The translations under genes were made by a program, and so were the position numbers. A stretch of 64,000 bases of DNA, from NCBI GenBank assembly GCA_027574665.1, contig CM050650.1, positions 100,847,086 through 100,911,085 of the forward strand, in the 5' to 3' direction. The DNA comes from Rhynochetos jubatus (Eukaryota > Chordata > Aves > Eurypygiformes > Rhynochetidae). Positions 47,476 through 60,000 of this stretch are shown in pieces; within the stretch, counting starts at the first letter, position 1, and the number at the start of each line of letters is the position of its first letter. The notes beneath the pieces are model-generated. The model searched no databases, was not told the DNA's origin, and was given only the letters and a program-made list of their open reading frames with translations.

Positions 47476-50400
47476 AGCACCAGGCTCATAACATACAAGT
47501 CAACATATTGCATATTTACTATGCAATTTTGTTAATGATATCTGTTGAAAAAAAGGTTGTTGAGGGGCAATAACTCATTACCATGCTCCTGGTATATATA
47601 TAAGCATTCTTAAGGCTTGAAGAGTCCACTTTCCCTTTCACTTGAGTGTGGGTGAACCAGGAACAAAAATAATGAAATCTGTAGAATTTCAAAAGTATAA
47701 AACATTTCCAATAAGAGAATAATAATTTGTCTTCAAGAACTACCAGAATACCAATTGCAGTGAGAATCAACATTCTTTGAATTAGATTATTTCCACAGAA
47801 AAGCTTAATGTATTGCTGGGATTCAGAAAATGCAAACTAAATGTAGGCATGAAGAATTTTTTTTTCTTTTTGCGTTATTTTCAAATGAGATAGAAAATGA
47901 AGCTATTCTGTATCAGAGCCTGAAGAATAACGAAATACATAACAGGATCCATTTCCATAGCCTTCGTATTTGCAATTTTTATTTTAAAACACTAACTCAC
48001 TATTTGATTTTTTTCTTTTTTTTTTTTTTTCCTCTTAATTCTTTCTCCAGAATCTGCCATTCGCTTCCAAACTGCTTGTCCTCCAGATAAGGCAACAACG
48101 CTAGTACTATTCATGACTCTCAAGGTAACTTCGAAAATATAAACATACTTAAGTTTATGAATATATTTGTTCAAATACTCAAAAAGGCAACAATCAGAGA
48201 ATTGCATATTTTGGAGGAAAACGGGATTGGGAATCTGTGCTTATACTGTAGTCATGAAGACATGCATATCTCCTATTCTATGCTCTGTTCTTTCTCTGCT
48301 AATCACAGTCAATCATATCACTGGCTTCCTTATGCAAAGCATATTCTTTTAAGTTTTTATCCCCCACTGAAGACTTTTATCCATGCTTGTTTCCATATGA
48401 TTCCTTTTTTTGTGCATGTGAGTGAGAAGAATATCAGATGATCTTGCAGATAAGGTTTTACTTATACTTTGTATATGAATGCCTAATCATTCCTAAGACT
48501 ACATTCTACATTTCCTTTGTAACAGCCATGTCATGTTGGTCACGCATAATCATTTTGGCTTAATAGCAAGCTCAGATCTATTTATTCCTCACTTCCGGTG
48601 GAAGAATGCACCATTTAGATGAGGAATTAGTGTTAGTGTTATCCTACATATAGTTATTTAGCATTGACATTGTTCTCACTGGTTGCTGCTTTGGCAAACG
48701 AAGCCAGCTAATGTTATTATTATAGAACTCTAAACTTCATGATATAATAGCTCTATTATTCCATATGATTTTGCAAGCAATCTATCCTTAAATAAGAATT
48801 TATATAACATATAGTAAATAATTTACAAGATGCAATCTCCTCTGGTTTGCTTAATATTACAGACATTCAGAATTCTGTAGTTCACAGTAGATCCAAATAG
48901 CAGCAAAATCATATAAGCCAGAAATTTCTTTTAGTGCTACAGTTAATACAGTGCCTCTGTTTTTATCTTCATTGTACAGTCAACAGAAAACTTGATCAGC
49001 ATCTTTGGTGAGCAGAGAAACACAATTAGAAGCTGCTTCTTTGGAAAATCTTACTCAGCTGTACGTTCAGTTGTCATCTCAGAATATTTCATGAGCTTGT
49101 TTTCTAAGTCTGAAGAATTCAGTTGAGTGTTTTCATGGTATCCACATACATTTTCATTTTTATAGAAGTCCACAGAAAGATCAAGTAAGGTGATGTAATT
49201 GTTTCTGTTCTTTCCTGTCCTCCCACAGGCTAACCATCCTGAAATGCAGGTAACTTGTCTGTCGCTTCAGTCCGTTTGAATATCATCTCTTCAGAGACAA
49301 ATTAGGCATATTTAACTTAAAAAAAGATTTCACCCGGATCTGTCTGAATACACAGTCATGTCTGGTTAGACCACAGTGCCTACACTGTGTTGCCTTCCTG
49401 AAATAAAAAGACCTAATTTCTGAATTTTTATATTCAACTCAAAACATTTCTGTGTGACAGCCATCTTAGCTCAGCAAGGAGGAGCAGTGCTGGTGCTCAG
49501 AGCACTTTCTCACAGTGTCTGGTGCCTTTGGCTTGATAAAATCATCCCTTTTATTAACCTGACAAGGGCAATAACTTGCATTCAGTTCAGAGAACCATTT
49601 TCTTACATTTTACACCACTCTTTGGATAGGATAACGTTTATTTCATGTGAGGTCTTGAAGCTCCAAGCTGGTCTGTGAGAGCATTCTTTGGGCTGAACAT
49701 AGTCTCATCACCATCAAAACCTTTGATTAATCACAACCTGTGAATAATGCTATTTCTTTAAATAATTCTCAAGGAAGTGGGTTTTTTTTGGTGTTTTTTT
49801 GTTTTGTTTGTTTGATTGTTCAGGTTTTTTTTTTTTTTATATATTTGTTACATGCTATTTAGTATCTAAGATTTAGTATTTAGTTATTGGTATCTTCACT
49901 GTTTGCAGAGATAGGTCAGCACAGCACAAAACTCTTCAGAAAAATAACTAGCTTTCAAATAAAAGAAACAGTTACTTCTGCCTTTCAAGAAACATCACAA
50001 AACCCCTCACATTTGATCGAGTTTTTTATTTCTTTTTTTGTATTGTTTTGTTTTAAATCGTTTTGAGGGACTGACATAACATGTTTGGAGCTGCTCTGTA
50101 ATAATTTCTGAGTGTTCAGGTCAGGTTAATGAGATGCCATAGCCCTCACGTATAAAGACAAGGCAGAGAGGTTTTCTGATTTGCTTTCTTTACCTCCTGG
50201 CCTCACACAGCTGAGCACATCTGTGCTCAGCTGCTTAGGAAACATTTCCTATGTGTGAAAAACCTAATAACATACTGCTAACTTGGTGTTTTCTGCTCCA
50301 GGAGCATGATATTGTGGGAATTCACATAAAAGAAAATACTAATATTTAATCCCATTTTATAACCCAGAAGGAGATCTGAGAAATTCCTTAAAACATTTTT

Positions 50401-51002
50401 TCTATTCTTCTGCTTAGAAGACTCAATTCATGCTTTAAAGTGCTACTCTAAGAACTGATTCCGTCAACATATAGAACTGATTATTGATACATTTTCTCAA
50501 CAATTGTATTTGTTTAGTAGATCAGGAGATTCTTGGGGTTTTTTGAAGACACAAAAAGAACGGTTCAAGCTTAGTCAGACCACAGGAAACAAGAGAGACT
50601 TGGGTACCATTACCTGTGAAAATGCTGAGCTGAAAAAACTGTTCTGAAGCAAGACAGAAAAAGTTCCTGGCATGCAGGAGATCAAAAGAACTCTCCTGCA
50701 GGCCTAAAAATGAACACTTGCTCTGTGGAGAGTAATTATCTTGGAACAACCAGCTGAGACAAGGACCTTGTGGGACCAGAAGGAGTTACAACTAGCTTCA
50801 TTATCATCAGGACATCAAAAGATTTTAAGGTAGAAGAGCATGCCAGCTGCTCTTTCAGGAAATGCCATCCCTTTGTTACAATAGCTTAATACTTCCATTT
50901 TAAGAAAGCTGTTATGTGTCTATGTATGATTTGTATCTGAGTCATAAAAAGAAAAACTGCAGGTACATGAACATAGTCAGACTTACTGAGATAGTTCAGT
51001 CT
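47476..51002. other. Unique AT-rich non-coding stretch
   Basis: About 3.5 kb. T-rich tracts lie at about 48009-48031 and 49780-49840. A near-palindrome is listed at 50208-50233. No gene recognised. Confidence 0.5.
50208..50233. repeat. 26-bp near-perfect palindrome with two E-boxes
   Basis: Arm cagctgagcaca (50208-50219), two bases, then its exact reverse complement (50222-50233). Each arm carries cagctg, itself an E-box palindrome. It would form a 12-bp hairpin. Confidence 0.85.
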
Positions 51003-51454
51003 CCCCTGAAGTATTGTAACCCAGACCCTAGTTGAGTACACGAAAGACATCAAAAAGCTGGAGCAAGTTTGGTGAGGGGCTGGAGCACTTTCTCCGTGAG
51101 GAGAGGCTGTGGGAGCTGGACTTGTTCAGCCTGGAGAGAGATGGCTCCGGGTGAATCTTAATGTGTTCTCAGCTATCTAAAAGAAGGAAATAGATAAAAA
51201 AGAGGTAGACTCTTAGAGGAAGAATAAGAGGTAATGGACACAAGCTGGGAAATGGGAAATTCTCAGTATTAGGGAAAAAATTTCACTGTGAGGGTGGTCA
51301 ACCAGTTTCCAGACAGGTTGTGGGATCTACATCCTTTGAGATACTAAAAACTGAACTGGAGAAGGCTATGAGCAGTGTGCTATAAGGGAACCTGCTTTGG
51401 GCAAGACGGTTGGTCTAGCTGAAGGTCCTTCCAACCTTTCCAATTCTGTGATGG
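51003..51454 (+). repeat. CR1 LINE ORF2 3' part and 3'UTR
   Basis: About 450 bp of CR1 in order: gaagtattgtaacccagacc, ggggctggagcactttctcc, ttgttcagcctggagagaga, tcactgtgagggtggtca and gaaggtccttccaacctttc, ending caattctgtgatgg. The distal RT/ORF2 end has no intact frame. It is more diverged than the 21.8- and 34.9-kb copies. Confidence 0.9.
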
Positions 51455-51483
51455 TAACCTTTGGGTTACTGTGGTCAGTCATG

Positions 51484-51774
51484 TGTGGTGGGTTTACCTT
51501 TACTTTTATTGCTGAGTGCAATGTCATATGGCATGAAATATCCCTTTGATTAGATTGGGACATGTCTCCTGGCTGCAGCCTCTCCCGCTCCTAACCTGAT
51601 GGCCTTTAGACTGGAGAGGGGTTTGGAGAGAAAGCCCTGATTCTGGGCAAGTACTGCTCAGAAAAGCCAAAACATTGGTGTGTTGTCAGCACTGTTTTGA
51701 CCACAAATGCAAAGCACACCACCATGTGGGCTACTGTGAGGAAAGTTAACTGCATCTCAGCCAGAGACAGTACC
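51484..51774 (-). mobile_element. Partial LTR, avian ERV family X
   Basis: Reverse complement of the 5' half of the family X LTR: on the plus strand, aagtactgctcagaaaagcc, ttgtcagcactgttttgacc, ggctactgtgaggaaagtta and actgcatctcagccagagac. Nearer 51510, gcaatgtcatatggcatgaa and atatccctttg correspond to the pre-TATA segment. The R/U5 half is missing apart from a short end (tgtggtgggtttacc at 51484). The exact 5-bp duplication tcatg flanks it at 51479-51483 and 51775-51779, so the internal loss probably happened after insertion. Confidence 0.85.
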
Positions 51775-51779
51775 TCATG

Positions 51780-54700
51780 GAATGCAATTGTGCATGATAC
51801 GGTCTTGTTGATTGAAAGGGATGTCCATGGGGACACAGGGGTGGATCAAAAAACACAGCTTACCCTGAAATGTGACAATAATGGTATTCAGATAGTTCTA
51901 CTTATTTCTATTTCAATAAAATTGATCTGACAATGCATGGTGTTAGGCTGACTTTAGGATCTACATGCATAAGAAAACAATTATATACTGTGCTCCCAGG
52001 GTGCTAAGCAACAACAGAAACTTAACAGAAAGAACTTGGGTATGCTGAGAATAAATTACCTGGGAAAACCCTCTAGAATTAACTGATTTTCTTCACATTT
52101 TAGTATTGATTGGACTGCTTGAGGGGTGAAAATTGTAGGTCAGTTAATCCAATTAGTGAAATATGGCACTAAAGTAAGGACAGCACTACTTTGGTGGCCA
52201 AAGCCAGGTTGCTTTATTTCTCTGCTTCACAGCCAGCTTCTCAGCTTGAATGCCTAATCCTAAAATGTGCTGCTGAGTGCATTTTATGACAATCCAGAAG
52301 ATCTGCCTCCCTACAACTTCTGATTTCTCTATGAAGTTACGGGCATTGTTTATCAAAGTCAGTTTTCTCAGCTTTAAGGTGCACCTCCCTAGCCCTCTCT
52401 GTTATTCTTCTGCCTCCCTGACGCTTCAGTATTCACAGAGATGCACCTATACAGCTGGGAACAGAGGATTTGTTCAAATAGGAAGAAAAAAAAAAAAGCT
52501 GGTGTCTGATCAAGAGAACTGGTTTAAATGGGTTATCTGGCAAGCAGATCACACAGTAGTGTTCTCTGATTATATGTTGGACCTCTCCATGATGTGTCCT
52601 GAGGAACAGAGACAGAAAGTCGGAAAAAAACACCAAAATTATATTTTTGAGGGGCATTTTCACTAGCTTGCCTGAGAACAATCGAGTCAATATCTGACGA
52701 AGAAGCAACTCTGCCTTCCTGAATCCAGTTTGATTTGTAATGAACAGGGGATAGAGGGTGAGGGACATTATATAGAGAGAACCTGTGGGGTTTTTTTTTT
52801 TTTTTCTAAATGGCATTACTAGGAAAAGAATAGTAACCCTCGAAGAAACATTTAAAGAAAAGGAAAAGACACTATGATCTATGAAACTGAATACTCTGTG
52901 TTACAGGGTAGACAGCTGAAATCATCTAAGTTTCTTGTTCTGCTACCCAGGTGAAGACAATTCCCAGATTGCATTCTTCAGGTGGGTAAAATCCATCCAA
53001 AGTTTATTCATTACTAGTTCATACTAATTTGTTCTGTTGCCAATTTTTTTAGCTTAAATTAGCTCTTCTCTCTCCTTCTCATTTATCACCCTGATAATTT
53101 TACAGACTGCTTTCTGTTTTTTTCTTCCTGAATTAAATGAGCCAAGTTTTTTTTTTTTTTTAAGTATCCTTTCCAAACATAAGCTCTCCATTCTGCTGAC
53201 CATTTCTAGGAGGATTTCTCTGTGCACATTCTGATCTGAATTCCTTTCTCTTGAAATGGATGAATGAAAATCTGTACAGTGTATATGAGGGCTCAGTAAT
53301 ACCTTAAACAATAGTAATGATTGCAAGATCAAAGCAGACAGGCATCAAGAGGCTTTTCAAGGTGCTTAATTTGGGGGGCTGAGTAGAAAAATCACTATCT
53401 AATCATAGCAGGAGACATTCTTGGCCTTTCTTGAATCAAAAGCCTTGGATGAACATGCAGTGTAAAATGAAAAAAATCCCCTATTTAGACACTAGTGATT
53501 TCTCCACCAAAATATTTCAGGTGACAAGATTAAAATAAGCATCAAAAAGCAATCTTTCTGTCTAGAGTTTCTGTTGGAACGCTGCTTGGACCAAGGAAGT
53601 GAAAAGAAATTGAGGATTGGTAGATGAACATTTTTTATTGTGTCAGAAAATGTTTCTGTGTGAAACGATATTTTGCCATGCTCTGCATTATGTGAACTAA
53701 AGAGAATTCACATGGGATGTGTAGACTGGTGTCATTCCACAAAAATAGATACTAGTGTATATGTAGTATATCTACATGATTATGAACCATTTAAGTCAAC
53801 CTTTTTTTCCAGATACATCTAATTATGTATCTTAAAACCATGGAAATCACATTGTTCTGGGTTTCTTTTCAGAGTTTACAGAAGCAGACCATCAGAAAAA
53901 AGAAACTATAGGTTGCTAGTAAAGACTCCTCCATGATCTGCTACTGTTACTTTGGGATTTCCTGAAAGGCTCTTGGAAAAACAGAGAAGTTACATAATCC
54001 TAAAAAAATAAGGTGTAGAGAAATTAAGTTAATATTGTGTAATTAAAATATTGGAGGCTAGCAAAACCAAACCAAACAGAAGAAAAAAACCCCGAAAACA
54101 CATCAAGAAAGTAGCAGGTAAAATTTTGGAGAAATACTCCAAGGCAGCAACCAAATGATGGACCTGTCCATTTTCCATATTAAGTAGCTGCAATTACCTG
54201 TGCAACAGTCAATCATAAAAATACTAGAAAATGCCCAAGACATCACTCGGTGCAAATTTATCCTAGGCCTCTGTACTCAAAAAATCACATTGATCTAGTA
54301 GAACTAACAAACCAAAACAACCCAAAACTTCATCAGAGAGAATTTAACCTCAAACTCTTATAGTTCTGAAACTATAAATGACTGAAAACTTCCTTGTGAG
54401 GGAAATTAAACAACGTGAATAAAAAGAGCTGTTACTATCTCCCTCACTGTAGCGTTGTACAGTTTAAGGGCCGAGCTGATGCTGTGTCAGCATTTCAGTT
54501 TTGGTCAGGAGATGAGTTATTTGAAACTGGTGTTTATTTGCAGAAGTTCTCATTAGTCAAATGTGATCACTTTGCTATGGAAACCGGGTTATTTTACCTT
54601 GGCTTTTCCTCTAGCATTCATCTTGATATTAATGGAAACTTGGGGCAAAGCTCTAAACATAGACTAAGCATAACTGCATGCGATTCTTATGATTTGCCAG

Positions 54701-57000
54701 ACCTATTGCAAGACCATTACAAAACACCATTATCGCAAATGTCTTCTAGCAATTTTCCCTGTGCTCTTTCAGCATTTCTAATTCGTGATTTTCAGTATGG
54801 CTTGTTATAGTAATATTGACAAATGGCATATAACCACTCAATCAAGCATATCAAGTCCTTTAATTTGGTCTAATTCAGGCATCAATGAAAGGTCTGAAGC
54901 TTTTACAATTGCTCCACTGGAACTAATGTCCATCACAAAGCAAATTGATTTTCAGTTTCAATACAAATCAAAATTTGATCACATGAAAAAGTGTTGTCAA
55001 GCCTGTTAAATTGATAATGAGTGAACAAAGTAAACTGACTGTTGAATATCTACCTCACCTTTTCCTTTCCTCTGGTGTATAATTTCTAGCCATTCAAAGT
55101 AATTTTCTAAAAGATGGAACATCTCAGTCATATTTTTCATGTCTACTTTGTTTAAAATTCCAGGTCTATTTTTCAGTCGTATTTTGTGTTATGATACTTC
55201 ACATAGGCAATGGCAGTGGTTTCTTCAGTGTAAATGTTTCTGACTTGGAAAACAGTCAAATGAAAGTGACAAATTGGAGAGTTTATGCAGAGGAGGGAAT
55301 GTATCTCCACCAAGTACAATGTCCCAAATCTAGCTTCCATTTTCCCACAGATATATAGGTGGATTGCACAGAAATGACAGATAACAATTTCAAAAGACAA
55401 ATAAGACAGCATGATGATTATATCTCTCTCTATAATTGCTTTCTTTGAGGAAGCTGTAATTCCCCTAATAACACTGATTAAGAGACATGCCTTTTTTTGT
55501 TGTCTTTATAGTGTTAGTGATAGAAGTAATCTTAAACATTTTTACAATAATTACACATAAAGAAAGAAAAATGTCTGGTATTGCTTTTTGTTAATGTTTT
55601 TCTTTATCTGAAATTCTACAAGTAATGCAAATAGAATAGGGTTAATCAGTTAATCCTAGATATCATCTCTCTAACATCTTGAGCTATGCCTAGAGATCTA
55701 CATTTGTTCTAACAGGCTTAAGAGCAAGCTGTTAATACCACAGAAATATTTGTTTTATACTGCTATAAAAATTAATTGCAGGAAAGAATCTGCAGTGTCT
55801 CCAGAGCACTGCCCATTTATGCAGAAACAAAACTGTTAGCTCATTTTATTTAATCAGGGCTACCCTTTCCATGTTTTTCTCAGGAAATCTGTGCACTGAT
55901 TCACTGTCTGTGGCCTTCATGGTTATTGGCCATACTGTGCCATCTATTTGAAAGCACAAATTCCCACTGATTTCTAGGAAAGACAACTTGGGAACAGTGT
56001 GCATTGCCTAATAAGTGGTAGGACCTGTAACAGGTTCCCCAGTTCCAAAATATCCATCTTACTTTATGTGCTATGAATAAGATATCAAAATCTAGTGGAG
56101 CTACATCAAGATAAAACATATATAAGCAAGATCTGATCCTGGTCCCTGTATAAATTGTATTTATGATGTTCATCCCCTTGACATCTACAAATCTACTAGA
56201 TTTTCAGATGACTAGGTTTCTATTAAATTAGTAGAAGTTACATGTTTTAACTGCCATTGAACCTAGATCTATATTCACATGCTGATTAATTCACAACTCA
56301 TCTTACATCTTCAGCTCAGCTACTTCTGTCTCTGAGAGTTAGGTTAAGCACTTTTAACTTCTCTTGAAATATTTTCTCCTGACTTAAAAGATGGCTTTAG
56401 ATATCTTAGAGTAAATCACACCAAAAATGAAACAGGGTTTAGGTCTCCTCCAGTCCTCTCCCTTGCCTCCACTTTCAGTTGCCATATAACTGAGAAGCAC
56501 CTGAAATTCCACATGTGCTTGCTGAAAATGTTCTGAAGGATGCCTTTACCCACTCTGCTCAACAAGCAGTTTGCTGATGTTTTCTCCTAAAGTGTGTGGG
56601 AAAACTGGCTTCAGCTCTATCAGTTCTTGCATAAATGATCTAAAAACTAAACTTCAAATGCAGGGTGGACAGAGCCATCATTACCACTTGATTGGAAACA
56701 AAAGTAAAAGGAGGCTTCACCTTGTCCTTGGAGGTGTATGCCTTGGAGAAAGGATTCTGAATCTGGCTCAGAAGTGAATGAAGATACTAGGTTCATATAC
56801 TTAAAATTGGGAACATATAATGTAGTTGAGATGCATTTATGTTTTCCAGTTGGCTAACCAGAATTGGTCCACCACTCAACACGTAACTAACTTTTGGATT
56901 CCCCTTTATGAACTGGACATGTGCAAGAATGTTTAAGTACAAAGACTTCCACAAGAAAGCAGGAGTTTTCAACCTATCAGATCTCCGAGATACCCAGCTA
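51780..57000. other. Long unique AT-rich stretch, first half
   Basis: No named repeat or gene. Overlapping opposed frames of 127-131 codons occur at 52277-52816, and a 131-codon forward frame at 54415-54810 is followed by a 74-codon one at 54785-55009. No known domain, signal peptide or splice pair backs any of them. T-rich tracts lie near 52790-52805 and 53147-53161. Confidence 0.5.
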
Positions 57001-60000
57001 TCAGCCAAATCTAAGCCAGAAGCTCTGTAGCCCCATCAGCAAGGCACATGGCTTGTGCCAGTTCAACCCTGTCTGACTTGAATGTGCCTGAGACTTTGGT
57101 GAGATGTAGTTTTTAGCCTGGATGAAGGTGAAACCTTCATGTCCTGGTAGAATTTTTCTGTACTTCAGGAATAGTAGATATTGTGCAAGTTTCATTGTGG
57201 AGGTCATGTACACTCAAGGTCGGGTCAAGGTGTAAGCAAACCCAACATTACCTGGGCTCCCATGTAGAAGGCAATGAGCTGGCTGTAGCTCAGCGCCAAT
57301 ATCAAAGCCCTGGGAAGCACAAAACATTGCTGTTGCTGCTGCCAGTGAGGGCAATGAGTACAGGGGGAATGAAGGAAGGAACAGTCTCTCACATAGCAGT
57401 CATCGCACCCTTTCTTATGCCACTGTAAATAAAAGAAGTGCTAAGTCCCATCTCCAACGCATTTACCTCTCCATTGTCCTGTGGCAGGAATTGCCTGGCT
57501 TTGGGTTAATTCTGACCTCTTCCTATAGTAACATCATACTCAGTTTTTCTCAAATTTCTTTCTTAAAGTCTCATGCTGAACTGTAGGCTGACAGCAGCTA
57601 TACATGGAAATAATATCAGTAAATGTAATTTAGTTTTGACCTAAAATCCAGACATGATCTCCACATTTCAGAAGCTCGTCACTATGGACTAGTTGTCTAC
57701 TGTGACATCATTTTATTAACTTGAACTGGAAAAGGCAAGAATAATGTCTGCTTGTCAAATCTGACCAGGAGGATGCTGTTGTGCTGGTTCTGGTGCACTT
57801 GCTACCTCTAAAGTTAGTAGGAGGAGACCTGCTGGCTTGTTATGAACTTTGACAACAAGCTTCTCTCCATCTATGTCCACATCATTTAACCCCAAAGTTT
57901 TGTTAAGTCTATGGACAAATGTTCTGTGCATGCTTTTGCATGTAGATTTATTATGTAGACTTTTAAATTCCTTGATCCCTAAAGTAACTGTGTAAAATGG
58001 ACTTATTTTTTCATTGTAAGTGGATTCTATAAAATGTATTTAGTTCATCAAGAATTCTGAGGTCATCAGGCGTAGAAAGAAAGTAAAAAGCGATGCAAAA
58101 AATGATTGACTTTTTTTTTTTTTTAACTGAGTAAAAGAAGTAGAAAGCAGTATTATCACTGGAGTGGTGGAAAAAATACAAATTAAAATGTGGGAAAGAA
58201 GGCTCTTTAAACAGTTGAAAGCTTGCCAGACAAGATCATCATTTAGGGTTTTACAAGGAAGGTTTCTTATGGGACTGTACATACAGAAATCACAGTCTAC
58301 ATCAGCAGAAAAATAAATCCAGTAATAAAACCAACACGATTAGTGGTGCTTGGGAATTCTGGAGTGAGTGCTGCTTCAAAACACTCTTACAAGATGGAAT
58401 GGAAAGTGATGTGGAAAGAAATAACAGCAAAATGCCGATGGTATGGTCTCTTGAGCAAAGGGCTGACAGGATACTTTATATACTGTAGGCAAAAACATAG
58501 ACCCCTGAAAGTAAATCCTCTCCTGAGTCCAGAAACATCAGTAGTGTAAATTTACCACAACATCTGCCGTGGTTAACTAGATGACTAGTGTGACGTTATT
58601 CACAGACCCTGAAATATTTCATGCATTCCTATAGCTGAGAAATATTTCCTAGCAACAGTGAACTTCTCCTTGTTCCACTGCTTTTTAATTAGCATTCCTT
58701 GAGTCATTTCCCTGGTTCTGATAATATTCTGCAATACTCTGCACTGCTATCTGCTTAAAGCGAACAAACAAAACTAGTAATTTCTCACCACTTCTGTTTA
58801 AAGCTATCTTGGTGACATCTGTCAGAGTTGTATTATTCCAGAATAGGTGTCCTCAACTGTGCTCATCCTGAGGTTTTAAAGACCCTAAACACAGTAAGCT
58901 GAAGTCTGCTTCCAATTTATATACTGGAGAGTTAGCATAGCATAGTGGAGAGAGGTAATTTAAATACTGTTGAGTGCTGAAGTGGAAGGGAGGAGGCAAT
59001 GTGCCATACACAGGCACTGATATTTAATCCTGAAAAGGCAATAAACATGTCCCATTCCATCTTCTGACGTTGTATTTGTTTGCATTCCTTGACAAAGGTC
59101 ACCACCAAGGCAGGCATTGGTAACATGGTGGATTGAAATGAGAACTGTGAGGTGGGTTATAAATTGTTTCATGGAGAGTTGGTGACAGAAATAATATCAA
59201 GCTGAAGCAGTGGATGATAATCCTCCCAGTAGTTTGCGTTCCCTGAAAATCCAAGCCTGTGACCTGCCTGATGTGGGCCGTGCTGACGAACTTCTGGCTA
59301 AATACCATTAAGTTCTTTGTAAAGAAAATACAGTTTGGGAGACTGGAAAAGGGGAAGTTAGTGACTCCCTTGTCTTGCTTTATAAAGTCAGGGAAGGGCT
59401 TGAGGTGTTTCTTGGTCCAGCAGCTTAGATAAGCCTGAAAGCCATGGCAGCTGTTGGAAAAGAGGGTGAAGGAGGTATGGAGGAGAAGTTGGCTAAGAAT
59501 GAAGAGATCAGTTCCTACAGCTGAAGGATCACCCAAATAACAGGTACTGAGGATCTTTACATCTCTACCCAAACTGAACAGTGTTATTTCTGTGCTGAAA
59601 GTAGAACATACTCTTTAGTGTTATGGTCAGCCTCCTTTTTTTGGATAGAGGGATTCAAAAGCATTAAAGGTGCTCCTAATATGAGAACTCTGTGGCTTTC
59701 AGCAGTGGTCAGTACAGGGTCTTCCTCTAGCTGAGGTAGTGGCATAGGAAAAGATGGGAACTATAGTTTCCAGTATGAGTGCTGATTGCTCAGTTCTACC
59801 CACCGCAGCTGACCTTTAGGAACATCATGTAATTTGGGACCAAAAAGCAATATGTTTCCTTTAAAATTCTCTGTCCCTGATTATTATTATTACTTCAGAT
59901 TGAATGTTTCTCTCTCTCTCCAGCTGGAATTTTAATTGGCTGTGCTGTTCCTGTAACAGCTGCTAAGAAGCTTTGCTCTTCCCCTAACTGCTCTATTACT

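Noticed and set aside
47591-47602. tatatatataag as a TATA promoter
   Set aside because: Isolated AT-rich motif with no associated start, gene or LTR context.
52277-52816. Opposed overlapping frames of about 130 codons
   Set aside because: Both strands are open over the same bases, typical of chance; no domain seen.
54415-55009. Pair of forward frames (131 and 74 codons) as a coding gene
   Set aside because: Different frames, no intron signal joining them, and no known similarity. Mentioned only in the repeat-free-stretch finding.
59099-59572. 157-codon minus-strand frame as a gene
   Set aside because: No recognisable motif, splice context or codon pattern; one frame of this length among many in 64 kb is not strong evidence.
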